64,000 nt of DNA from Actinoplanes auranticolor. GTDB taxonomy: Bacteria; Actinomycetota; Actinomycetes; Mycobacteriales; Micromonosporaceae. The position numbers and the translations under genes were made by a program. Of the stretch, positions 1 to 15,334 are shown in pieces. Numbering within the stretch: the first letter of the stretch is position 1; each line of letters begins with the position of its first letter. The notes beneath the pieces were generated by a model. That model worked only from the letters and a program-made list of their open reading frames with translations. It ran no database searches and was not told the DNA's origin. The DNA lies in the NCBI RefSeq assembly GCF_018332655.1, contig NZ_BOQL01000006.1:62001-126000 (forward strand), given 5' to 3'.

Positions 1-1
1 C

Positions 2-73
2 GGCAAGACGCTGCGGGAGCGGTCCGACCTGGTCCGCCGGATGCTGCGCTCCCGCGCGAACGGGAGCCGCTGA
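2..73 (+). CDS. 3' end of an unknown gene (partial)
   Basis: The window opens inside an open frame that ends at a TGA at 71-73. The visible residues read GKTLRERSDLVRRMLR followed by SRANGSR, a basic tail that looks helical. A strong hairpin follows 17 bp after the stop, which fits the end of a real transcript. Too little remains to name a family. Confidence 0.4.
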   Translation, partial: GKTLRERSDLVRRMLRSRANGSR

Positions 74-90
74 CCGGCGGCCAGCAGCAG

Positions 91-129
91 CGGATCGCCC
101 CGGGCCGGCACGGTGCCCGGGGCGATCCG
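91..129 (+). terminator. Hairpin terminator
   Basis: A perfect 15-bp inverted repeat: arm CGGATCGCCCCGGGC at 91-105, 9-nt loop, and its exact reverse complement at 115-129. It lies just after the stop of the partial gene. There is no T-tract, which is usual for high-GC actinomycete terminators. The rest of the gap up to 285 shows no other structure; it should hold the promoter of the next gene, but no clear -35/-10 pair could be assigned. Confidence 0.7.
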
Positions 130-285
130 CTTCTGCATTCGCGCATAGCGCCGTCTGCGACGGATTCGCTGTGGCGATAGCGCAATTGTCATCCGCCGAC
201 CATCAGTCATCCGGCCGACCCCCCTTATCCGAAAGGCGGCGGGGTCGGGCCGACACCGATGTGTGATCGTGTCGTTGGACGCAAC

Positions 286-1611
286 ATGACAACTGCCGAT
301 GCCGATACCCGAGAATCCCCGGCAGAGGTCCCGCCGGCTCCTCCCGGTCGGATCAGCCGTCGCGACGTCGTCAAGGGCTCGGTGGCTACCGCGATTTTGT
401 CGCTATCGGCCTCCACCGTGCTGAACCTCCGGAAGCCGGACCCGCTTCGCGTGATGCTGGGCGACGACAACACCGGCGCGTTCAAGTTTCTTTTTGCGTC
501 GTGGTCCCGGCGCAGCGGAATCGACGTGGTATATGAACCGGCCGGCTCGCACGCCCCGGAGCAGCGGGAAAAGATGGTCAAGTGGACAGACGTCACCGAT
601 GACCGCGACTACGTCGCCGACCTCTTCGGACTGGATGTCGTGCACGTGCCGGAATTCATCGAGAACAAGCACATCGTCAAGATGGACAAGGACCTCATTG
701 CTGCGGCGAACCGCAGTCGTGGCGCGGGCGAGCCGTTGCGCTTCGACAGATTCATCGGCCCGGCCCTGACGACCTGTCGTAATCCTGGCGACTCTTCCGA
801 TACCCATTATGCGGTGCCCCTGACGGCGAACGTGGGTGTTCTGTTCCGCAATGCTTCGTCCACGCCGGGATCCGACATTGCGACCCTGCGCCAGCTCAAC
901 ACGGACAAGGTTCTCACCTGGACCGCTCAGTTCCCCGAGCGAATCCCCTTGGAACTCGACGGGAACGGTTCGGAGGCGATGATGTGCAACTTGTTCGAGC
1001 ACGCCTCGGCCTTCGACGACGGCATCATCGAACCCGACGGCCGGCCGCACGCCGACCATGAGCGCTGGAATCGGTTGTTCGGAGGACTCCGTGCACTGGC
1101 AGCAGAAGGCCGGCTCAAGCGCGCTCTCGACGAGGAAGGGTCGGCCGAGACGTTCAACACGCTGGGGGCCGATTTCATGCGGAACTGGCCGTCGTCCCGG
1201 ACGAGCGCCAACACGACCCCGGTCCCGGCAGAGATGATCCCGTTCCAGGGCGCCACCATCGGTGGACAGAACCTGGCGCTCAACAAGAAGAGCAAGCGCC
1301 ATGTCGACGCCCTCCGGCTCGTGAACTTCCTGACCGGCGAAGAGGCCCAGAAGATCCTGGCGCTGCACGGCTACCTTCCGACCTACAGTCCGTTGTATGA
1401 CCCCCGCAGCGCAGTCGAAACCATTCTTCCGCACCTACCGATCATCAAACGCGCGTTGTCCGGGGGGAGGCATCGTCCCCGCATTCCCCGTTACTCGGAA
1501 TTCTCGGCGAAGGTATCCGACGACGCCGTCAAGGCGCTCGCGCCGGAACGTCCGATGGCGATCACGCGGGACCATGTCGAGACGTGGCGGAGCTACTTCC
1601 CGACCCGTTGA
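286..1611 (+). CDS. Extracellular solute-binding protein, Tat-type signal
   Basis: A 441-residue periplasmic-binding-like protein of the ABC sugar-binding class (family 1 style). The N-terminus carries a twin-arginine pattern (ISRRDVVKG, about residues 22-30) followed by a hydrophobic stretch, so export as a folded protein is likely. The C-terminal half has the typical signature GGQNLAL...ALRLVNFLTGEEAQKIL...GYLPTY of sugar-binding proteins. An ATG at 259 would add nine residues; 286 is preferred because it puts the Tat motif nearer the N-terminus, but neither start has a clear ribosome site. No permease or ATPase lies nearby; the only partner is the small membrane protein 17 bp downstream. 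The ligand is unknown, and it may have a sensing role rather than a transport one. Confidence 0.75.
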   Translation: MTTADADTRESPAEVPPAPPGRISRRDVVKGSVATAILSLSASTVLNLRKPDPLRVMLGDDNTGAFKFLFASWSRRSGIDVVYEPAGSHAPEQREKMVKWTDVTDDRDYVADLFGLDVVHVPEFIENKHIVKMDKDLIAAANRSRGAGEPLRFDRFIGPALTTCRNPGDSSDTHYAVPLTANVGVLFRNASSTPGSDIATLRQLNTDKVLTWTAQFPERIPLELDGNGSEAMMCNLFEHASAFDDGIIEPDGRPHADHERWNRLFGGLRALAAEGRLKRALDEEGSAETFNTLGADFMRNWPSSRTSANTTPVPAEMIPFQGATIGGQNLALNKKSKRHVDALRLVNFLTGEEAQKILALHGYLPTYSPLYDPRSAVETILPHLPIIKRALSGGRHRPRIPRYSEFSAKVSDDAVKALAPERPMAITRDHVETWRSYFPTR

Positions 1612-1628
1612 CCGATCCGAGGAGAAGC

Positions 1629-1958
1629 ATGAAAGACGCCGTGCTGGCGCCGCACATCGCCGGGCCGCTGATGGCAATGGCCGCCGTCGTCGCAACCATG
1701 TTCGCGCACTGGCTTGCTGTGTCCGAGTCCGGGCGGTGGGCCTGGAGAACGGTGACCGCCTGGGCGATCCCCGCGGCAACGACGATCGGGATGTTGACGG
1801 TGGTCTTCTGGAAGGGGGAGGAATTCGCCGGGAACATCGCTTCGACCGGCTCACTCATCGTTTCGGTCATTGTTGCCACTGTGGGCAACGGGGCGCAGTA
1901 TCTCCTCGTCGCCCGGGCCCGGTCCGCGGGAAGCGTTGACGGCACGGTGGCCGACTAG
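1629..1958 (+). CDS. Small membrane protein, about three TM segments
   Basis: 109 residues, starting at an ATG with a good ribosome site (GAGGAGAAGC) 17 bp after the solute-binding gene, so the two are probably co-transcribed. Hydrophobic segments lie at about residues 8-28, 40-60 and 70-92, with a short polar C-terminus. Family not recognised. Its position suggests it could be a membrane partner or anchor of the binding protein; that is inference from neighbourhood only. Confidence 0.7.
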   Translation: MKDAVLAPHIAGPLMAMAAVVATMFAHWLAVSESGRWAWRTVTAWAIPAATTIGMLTVVFWKGEEFAGNIASTGSLIVSVIVATVGNGAQYLLVARARSAGSVDGTVAD

Positions 1959-1966
1959 GTGCCGGA

Positions 1967-1994
1967 GGCCGGCCGGGTCGAGACCCGGCCGGCC
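1967..1994. terminator. Bidirectional hairpin terminator
   Basis: Perfect 13-bp inverted repeat GGCCGGCCGGGTC (1967-1979) and GACCCGGCCGGCC (1982-1994) around a 2-nt centre. It sits between two converging genes, the small membrane protein (+) and the GH3 enzyme (-), and could end both transcripts. Confidence 0.8.
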
Positions 1995-2022
1995 CCTGCG
2001 GTGAGGGAGGGTGCTTACCGCC

Positions 2023-4476
<2,454 letters not shown>

Positions 4477-4557
4477 GGGATCCTGTCTCTGCTGGTGGGA
4501 AGCGGGGGAACGGGGCTCATGTAAAGAACTTGCCTGGGTTTTCCGCCGCGGGTGGGC

Positions 4558-9469
<4,912 letters not shown>

Positions 9470-9557
9470 GCGGTCTCTCAGCGGCTCAGCCGGCCCACAG
9501 GAAACCCCGCGCAGTCTGTCTGTCGAGCAAGGACAGCGACGACGAACGGGGAAAGTC

Positions 9558-10853
9558 ATGCGGTGCGACGGGGAACGAGTCAGTCGCCGGCTGGTGCTGG
9601 CCGGGGCGACAGGCGTGACGGCGGCGGCGCTGCTGCCCACGGCCGCCGGCGCGGCGAGCCCGGCCGGCGGATCGGGGCGCGGCACGGCCGGGACGCTCGG
9701 CAAGGTGCGGCTGCGTCTGCCGGGGCCGGGAGGGCCGTACCCGGTGGGGACCGTGGATCTGCACTTCGTGGACCGGTCGCGCCCGGATCCGTACGTAGCC
9801 GGGCAGCCGTACCGCGAGCTCATGGTCAATCTGACCTATCCGGCCCGGCACCGCGGCGGGCCGGTCGCGCCGTGGCTGACGCCGGGCTGGGCCGCGGCGG
9901 CCGACGAGATCTTCGCGTTCGCCACGGCGCCGCAACCGGCGAACCTCGTGGACTGGGCCGGCACCCCCTCGCACGCGGTGGCCGGGGCGGCGGCCCGCGA
10001 GCCGGGCGACGGCTGGCCGGTGCTGATGTACCAGCTGGGCCACTGGGGTTCGCACAGCACCAACCGGTCCGAGATCGAGGACCTGGCCAGCCGCGGGTAC
10101 GTGGTCGTGACGTTCGAACCGACCCACGAGACGCCGGTCGTGTTCCCCGGCGGGCGGCTCGTCCCGCAGCACCCGGCGGCGAACCCGCCCAACGACGACC
10201 GTTACAGCCCCGAGTTCCTGGCCTACGTGCGCCACATCTACGCGAGCCGCACCGCCGACGCCCGCTTCGTGCTCGACCGGCTGGCGGCGCTGAACGCCCG
10301 GGAGCTGCCCGGCGGCCTGCGCGCCGGTCTCGACCTGGGCCGGATCGGCGCGTTCAGCGGCATCACCGGCGCCGGTCTGATGACGCTGACCCTGATGGCG
10401 GCCGACGAGCGGGTCCGGGCCGGCGCGATCGGTGACACCGACGTCGGCTTCCCGACCGCGGACGGGGGCTGGCTGCCGCTGGCTCCGGTCGTCGAGCAGG
10501 GACTGTCGCGCGCGGTGCTGGCGATCCGGCCGGGCAGCGCGTACGGCGCGGCCAACCCGATGTGGGACCGGCAGTGGTCGGCGCTGCGGGGCTGGCGGCG
10601 GGAGCTGGAGCTGGCCGGCGGCGGCATGGGCTGGTGCAGCGACCTGCAGACCGTGCTGCCGCAGGTGCGGCGCGGCCTCGGGCTGCCCGCGGACGCTCAC
10701 GCCGCGATGATCGGCACGGTCGCACCGGCGGCGGCCGTCGCGGCGACCCGGGCCTACCAGGCGGCCTTCTTCGACCTGCACCTGAAGGGCCGGCCGACCC
10801 GCCTGTTCAGCCGGCCGAGCGCATCGCACCCGGCGGTCCGCCTGGCCCGCTGA
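9558..10853 (+). CDS. Secreted PAF-acetylhydrolase-like alpha/beta hydrolase, catalytic residues missing
   Basis: 431 residues with a Tat-like signal (VSRRLVLAGATGVTAAALL, about 8-26). The fold matches actinomycete secreted hydrolases related to platelet-activating-factor acetylhydrolase: the C-terminal block ALRGWRRELEL...RAYQAAFFDLHLKGRP is typical. Where the family has GHSxGG (nucleophile elbow) this protein reads SGITG (267-271), and where it has the catalytic His in GTGHxSFTD it reads GGGMGWCSD (354-362). The Asp region (GDTD, about 292-295) remains. It is therefore predicted to be a pseudoenzyme, perhaps a binding protein, although the frame is intact. Its 3' end overlaps the converging gene by 47 bp. 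Confidence 0.8.
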   Translation: MRCDGERVSRRLVLAGATGVTAAALLPTAAGAASPAGGSGRGTAGTLGKVRLRLPGPGGPYPVGTVDLHFVDRSRPDPYVAGQPYRELMVNLTYPARHRGGPVAPWLTPGWAAAADEIFAFATAPQPANLVDWAGTPSHAVAGAAAREPGDGWPVLMYQLGHWGSHSTNRSEIEDLASRGYVVVTFEPTHETPVVFPGGRLVPQHPAANPPNDDRYSPEFLAYVRHIYASRTADARFVLDRLAALNARELPGGLRAGLDLGRIGAFSGITGAGLMTLTLMAADERVRAGAIGDTDVGFPTADGGWLPLAPVVEQGLSRAVLAIRPGSAYGAANPMWDRQWSALRGWRRELELAGGGMGWCSDLQTVLPQVRRGLGLPADAHAAMIGTVAPAAAVAATRAYQAAFFDLHLKGRPTRLFSRPSASHPAVRLAR

Positions 10854-11937
10854 CGCGGCCGGCGGGAGGCAGCCGCCAGACGTGGACGTCCTCGCCGCCG
10901 GGGCTCATCGTCAGCCACGTGCCGTCACCCAGCCCGATCGGGTGCGGGCCCGGATCGGCAACGGCGGGATAGCGGATCGGGCCGCGCACCTCCAGCGTCT
11001 CGACGTCGATGAGCCAGTGCCGCACGTCGGCGGTGCCGTACCCGTGCTCGCTCGTACCCGCCACCAGCGTGCGGTCGTCGACCAGCCCGCAGCGGAAACC
11101 CCAGCGGGCCGCGGGATCCGCCGGCTCCAGCACGTCGGCCAGGACGGTGCCCAGCACGGCGTGGCCGGACGCGCGGTGCACGGTCAGCTCCTGACCCCGC
11201 TCGTGCCCGCGGGTCAGGAACGTGCGGCCGCCCGGCCCGACGGCGACCAGGACCCGGTCGTCACCGGCGAGCCGTTCGACGTGCAGGACGCCGCCGGTGA
11301 GCCGGCCCCACAGTGCCGGTGAGCCGTCCTGGCCCTCGCCCACGGCCAGGCCCATGACCGCCGGGTCCGGGTTCGGGAGGTGGTGCGATCCGGCGGCGTA
11401 CGTCCCGGTGCCGGCCCGCGCCACGACGGTGCCGTCCGCGGGGTCGATCACCAGCCACGCCTCGGGACTGGACTCACCGCGCGGGTCGTCGTCCTCGTCG
11501 AGCTGCTCGCGGACGTGCGCCCACACCGTCCGGCCGTCGGTGCCGAAGCAGGCCGAGCCCTGGTCGGGATACTTGTGGTCCGGGTCGCCGGCGTACTCGT
11601 CGGCCGTCTCGTGGAACTCCTCGCACCCCCAGCAGCCGTGCGGGACCTCCCACCGGGTCACGCCGTCCGGTGTCACGCCGCGCACCGCGTGCAGCCCGGC
11701 GAAGACGGCCAGGTCGAGGCCGGGTGCCACGGCGTCGACGCCGCTCGCGCCGCGCGGCCAGGGCGCCGGGAAAGTCACCAGCGGAGCGGCCGCGGCCGGA
11801 CGGCCGAGGTCGTACACCGCCAGCGTGGTGTCGGTGCGGGTGGTCACCAGCCGCCGGCCCGGCACGCCCGGCGCCAGGGGGCCGTCGCAGGCGGCGGGCA
11901 ACGACACCGCGGTGACCGGCTGCGCGTTGATCTCCAT
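10807..11937 (-). CDS. Unknown protein, possible beta-propeller, with Cys-rich motif
   Basis: 376 residues starting at MEINAQPV (ATG 11935-11937); an in-frame ATG four codons upstream is an alternative. No signal peptide or membrane segment, so probably cytoplasmic. The chain holds repeated short blocks of the form VxDPADGTVVA, RRLVTTRTDTTLAVYDL and TWLTMSPGGEDVHVWRL that look like blades of a WD40/quinoprotein-type propeller. A distinctive HGCWGCEEFHE motif (CxxC plus His/Glu) could bind a metal. Family not recognised. Monocistronic; converges on and overlaps the hydrolase gene. Confidence 0.6.
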   Translation of the reverse strand: MEINAQPVTAVSLPAACDGPLAPGVPGRRLVTTRTDTTLAVYDLGRPAAAAPLVTFPAPWPRGASGVDAVAPGLDLAVFAGLHAVRGVTPDGVTRWEVPHGCWGCEEFHETADEYAGDPDHKYPDQGSACFGTDGRTVWAHVREQLDEDDDPRGESSPEAWLVIDPADGTVVARAGTGTYAAGSHHLPNPDPAVMGLAVGEGQDGSPALWGRLTGGVLHVERLAGDDRVLVAVGPGGRTFLTRGHERGQELTVHRASGHAVLGTVLADVLEPADPAARWGFRCGLVDDRTLVAGTSEHGYGTADVRHWLIDVETLEVRGPIRYPAVADPGPHPIGLGDGTWLTMSPGGEDVHVWRLPPAGRVSGPGGPPGAMRSAG

Positions 11938-11983
11938 GCCGGAGATCATGGCCGATCGATGCACCGTGCCGCTGTCCGGTCGC

Positions 11984-14900
11984 CTATATCCGGAAGGTGA
12001 TCGTGTAGCTGCGCGTCCGCGACTTGTCCTCGCTGGTGACCGTGACGGTCGCCGTACGGTTGCCGGCGGCCGGCCCGCGGACGTCCACAGTGGCGTACGG
12101 GTCGGCGGCCACCGCCGTGACCGCCGGGAGCCTGCCCCGGGCGCGGACCGAGTACGACGTGCGCGTGGGGTCGAAGCCGGCCAGGGCGGTGCCGTCGAGG
12201 GCGATGCCCGCCGCGGCCGCATCCGGCGAGGTGCCGGGTGCGGCGGCGAAGACCTCGATCTCGCTGACGGTCATGTGCTGGTCCGGGCGGGCGGTGAGGA
12301 CGACCCGGATCGCGTCCGTCGTGGCCGGCGTCGCGAGGTCCACCACCGGGGCGCTCGTGGTGCCGGTGGGGACGGTCGCCGGGCTGCCGGCGTCGGTCCA
12401 GCCGCCTTGCGGGTCGCGTACCTGGATCTGCAGGGTGTCGGCGTAGCTGTCCGAGCCGTCGCGGTAGAAGTGGGTGACGACGCGGGTGACGGCCTGCTGT
12501 CCGGCCAGGGCGACGGTGAGCGTGTCGGCGGCGTTCTTCGGGCCCGACCGCCAGTTCGACCACGCCTTGTCGGTCAGCACGCCGTTACGCAGGCCGTCGG
12601 GGGAGTAGCCGGGCTCGGTGAAGGTCGCAGTGACCCCGGTGGACGCCGCGTCCCCCTCGACCGGCCGGGTGACCTGCACGCGGACGGTGGCCGCCAGCGT
12701 GCGCCCGTCGCCCGCGTCGGCCCGGCCCGCCACCGTCGCGACTCCCACCGCGTCGAACGCTCCGGCCGGCGCGTCCGGCCACACCACCGGGCGCTCGACC
12801 CGCGCGCCGTGCCGGCCCAGAGCGGTGACGGTGGCCGGCAGCGCCGGCCGGCCGCCCGTGAAGGTCTTGGCCCGGGCCGGCACCGTGGACCCCAGCGTGT
12901 CGACCGCGACCGTGGCCAGGGCCCGGTGGGTGCGGCCGAGCGCGTCGGTGGCCACTCCCTTGACGGGTACGGTGCCCGGCCGCTTCCACGCCGACGCCGG
13001 CGGCAGCTTCCAGGTGACCGGCAGCGTCCCCCGGGCACCGTCGCGGTAGCTGGGCACGACAGTCCGCGGCAGAGTAGGCGCCACCCCGGGCACGGTGAAC
13101 GCCTCGGTCGGCTCGATCCCGAGCACCGTCTCGTCGATGACCCGCCAGCGCTGGTTGACCCCGGAGTTGGCCAGCCAGGTCGACACCGCGGCGCCGTCCT
13201 GGGTGGCCTGGCCGCCGACCTCCAGCAGTCGCTTGGTGGCCACGTTGACCAGCGTGTACGTGCCGTCGCCGGTGGTCGACAGGATCCACCGGGCCGCGGG
13301 GCCGGGCCGGCGGGCAGCCGGCACCAGGGTCACGGCGTCGTCGACGACGGCGAGCTGCCGGTCACCCGTGGCGGTGCCCAGGGCGTAGCGGGCGCGGTTG
13401 CCGACGCCGGGGGACAGCTGGGTGAAGCGCCAGAGCTGCTCGGCGCTGTGCGGATCGCCGGTGCGGATCACGGCGCCGGTGCCGGCCGGGGCGAGCGACC
13501 TGCCGCTCTGCACGCCGTCCAGGCGGTAGACGTGGCCGTCCTGCACCAGGGCCGCGTCGGAGGCGACCCCGGAGACGCCGCGGACCAGCAGGGTGGTCAC
13601 CGACTCGGCCGGAACCGGGATCGACGCCGCGCGGTCGCGGACCGCGACGGGTGCGCCTCGGCGCAGGGCGCCGTTTGCGCTGGTCACGACAGGGGTCACG
13701 GTGGCGTTGCGGGCGACCGTTCCGAAAGCCGACAGATCCAGCCGTACGGTGCGAGCCTGCTCGGTGTCGTTGACGTGCACGACGGTCGCCCGCCCGCCGC
13801 TGGAGACCGCGGCCACGCTGGCGGTGTCGCCCACCTTGATCAGCCGGTCGCCGGGGCGGATGTGGTGGGTGAAGTTGCGGACCGTGTCGAACTTGGTGTT
13901 GGTATGGATCGGGCAGGTCCGCAGCGTGTCGGCGGCCGTGCAGCCGAACGGCAGCTGGATGCTGCCCCAGTTGGCACCTGCGGCGCTCTCCCCGCCCGGC
14001 TTCATGTTGTCGTAGTCCTCGACCGGCTGCCAGAACACCCAGGCGGAGGGCTCCAGCTCCCGCAGATCGTCGACGATCCGCTGGGCCATGCCCAGGCCCG
14101 GCGCCATGCTGGTGAAGCTCTGCCCGTCGCCCCAGGAGCCCTCGACCTCGCTCATCCACAGCGGCTTGCGCTCGCCCTTGGCGATGTCGCGCACAGTGGT
14201 GCGCTGCCCGGTCCCGTACGTGTGCACATTGAGCTGGGCCACCAGGTCCCGGACGTCCTGCGGGTAAGCGTTCCAGTCGGTCGCGAAGGTGCCGGGGTTG
14301 GTCTCGTCCATGGCCGAGATCCGGGTGTCGCTGCCCGCCGCGGCCAGTTTCGCGGCCAGCGCCCGGATCACCTGCTGCTGCAGGGCGGGTCCGGCGTGCG
14401 CGCCCTCCTGGCGTCCGCCGACCGGGTTGCCGCCGGGGCCCAGCCGGGTGCTCCAGTACGGCGTGTTCGGCTCGTTGAGCGGGTCGATGGTGTCCACGGT
14501 GATGCCGTGCGCCCGTTCCAGCTCCGCGGTCACCCGGGTCAGGTAGGTGGCGAAGTCGTCGACGGTGCCGGGGCGGATCTGGTCCTGGCCGGCGTCGAAG
14601 CCGCCGGACACGTACCCGCTCACGGTCTGGAACCAGGGCGGCGAGTTGCTGAAGGTCTCCCATCCGGTGATGTCCCGCTTGATCCGGTCGATCCACCAGC
14701 GCTGGGTCCGGTCGGCGTCCAGATTCCAGTGGGCCGGATTCTCCGGGTCCCACCAGTCGACGTCGGTGCGGGTGGTGCCGGCGGGCGCCTGCCACCAGCC
14801 CTCGACGGCGCCGCCGGGACGCAGGTAGCCGGGCACGTCCGGGGCGTTGCCGCCGCCGATGTTGTAGCGGGCGATGTTGAGGTTCAGCCCCCGCTCACCG

Positions 14901-15139
14901 AAGACCAGGTCGGCCAGCTTCTCGCGGACCTCGGCGGGGTAGTCGCCGGTGGCGTTGGCGAACCAGGCCAGGCTGGTGCCCCACCCCTCGAACGCCTGAC
15001 CCTGGTACGACGGATCGGGCCGCACGGTGACGGCCGGTCCGCCGGCGTCCGGCTCGGCGGCGCGGGCATTGCCGCCGGTCAGCACGCTCAGGGTGACGGC
15101 CGCTGCCGTGCAGGCGGCAGCCAGACTCCGGAATCTCAC
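11984..15139 (-). CDS. Secreted multidomain GH30 glycosidase (beta-1,6-galactanase-like)
   Basis: 1051 residues from a GTG start with an AAGGAG site. Signal peptide about 1-28. GH30 barrel: QAFEGWGTSLAWFANATG (48-65) and RYNIGGGN are typical of the endo-beta-1,6-galactanase subfamily (GH30_5); acid/base Glu223 in DPLNEPNTPYW and nucleophile Glu331 in LWMSEVEG. A beta-sandwich follows, then a ricin-type trefoil (QLWRF, QRWRVID; about 515-655), a Big_4-like Ig domain, an F5/8-type CBM32-like domain (about 800-965) and a C-terminal cadherin-like beta domain. The likely substrate is arabinogalactan side chains of plant cell walls; other GH30 specificities are possible. Divergent from the sugar importer at 15335, sharing the operator at 15172. 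Confidence 0.88.
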   Translation of the reverse strand: MRFRSLAAACTAAAVTLSVLTGGNARAAEPDAGGPAVTVRPDPSYQGQAFEGWGTSLAWFANATGDYPAEVREKLADLVFGERGLNLNIARYNIGGGNAPDVPGYLRPGGAVEGWWQAPAGTTRTDVDWWDPENPAHWNLDADRTQRWWIDRIKRDITGWETFSNSPPWFQTVSGYVSGGFDAGQDQIRPGTVDDFATYLTRVTAELERAHGITVDTIDPLNEPNTPYWSTRLGPGGNPVGGRQEGAHAGPALQQQVIRALAAKLAAAGSDTRISAMDETNPGTFATDWNAYPQDVRDLVAQLNVHTYGTGQRTTVRDIAKGERKPLWMSEVEGSWGDGQSFTSMAPGLGMAQRIVDDLRELEPSAWVFWQPVEDYDNMKPGGESAAGANWGSIQLPFGCTAADTLRTCPIHTNTKFDTVRNFTHHIRPGDRLIKVGDTASVAAVSSGGRATVVHVNDTEQARTVRLDLSAFGTVARNATVTPVVTSANGALRRGAPVAVRDRAASIPVPAESVTTLLVRGVSGVASDAALVQDGHVYRLDGVQSGRSLAPAGTGAVIRTGDPHSAEQLWRFTQLSPGVGNRARYALGTATGDRQLAVVDDAVTLVPAARRPGPAARWILSTTGDGTYTLVNVATKRLLEVGGQATQDGAAVSTWLANSGVNQRWRVIDETVLGIEPTEAFTVPGVAPTLPRTVVPSYRDGARGTLPVTWKLPPASAWKRPGTVPVKGVATDALGRTHRALATVAVDTLGSTVPARAKTFTGGRPALPATVTALGRHGARVERPVVWPDAPAGAFDAVGVATVAGRADAGDGRTLAATVRVQVTRPVEGDAASTGVTATFTEPGYSPDGLRNGVLTDKAWSNWRSGPKNAADTLTVALAGQQAVTRVVTHFYRDGSDSYADTLQIQVRDPQGGWTDAGSPATVPTGTTSAPVVDLATPATTDAIRVVLTARPDQHMTVSEIEVFAAAPGTSPDAAAAGIALDGTALAGFDPTRTSYSVRARGRLPAVTAVAADPYATVDVRGPAAGNRTATVTVTSEDKSRTRSYTITFRI

Positions 15140-15171
15140 GCGGGCGGGTCTCCTTCGCGGCAGCGATCGCT

Positions 15172-15187
15172 ATGTTTACGTAAACAT
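15172..15187. promoter_or_regulatory. LacI-type operator between GH30 and ABC importer genes
   Basis: Perfect 16-bp palindrome ATGTTTACGTAAACAT, 33 bp upstream of the GH30 start and about 150 bp upstream of the importer start. The GTTTACGTAAAC core with a central CG is typical of LacI/GalR-family sites. It probably lets one sugar-responsive repressor control both directions; the regulator gene is not in the window. Confidence 0.8.
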
Positions 15188-15334
15188 CAGGCGCCGTGAT
15201 GGTCTCAGCCGTCCCGGAGGGCGTCAAGGTGTCCGATCTCGGCACTGCCGGGGCCAGCGGTTGCACCGAGGTCAAGTCCTTGATGTGATGCGTCGGTAAC
15301 AACTGACATCGATGCGTCATCGAGAGGACATCTC

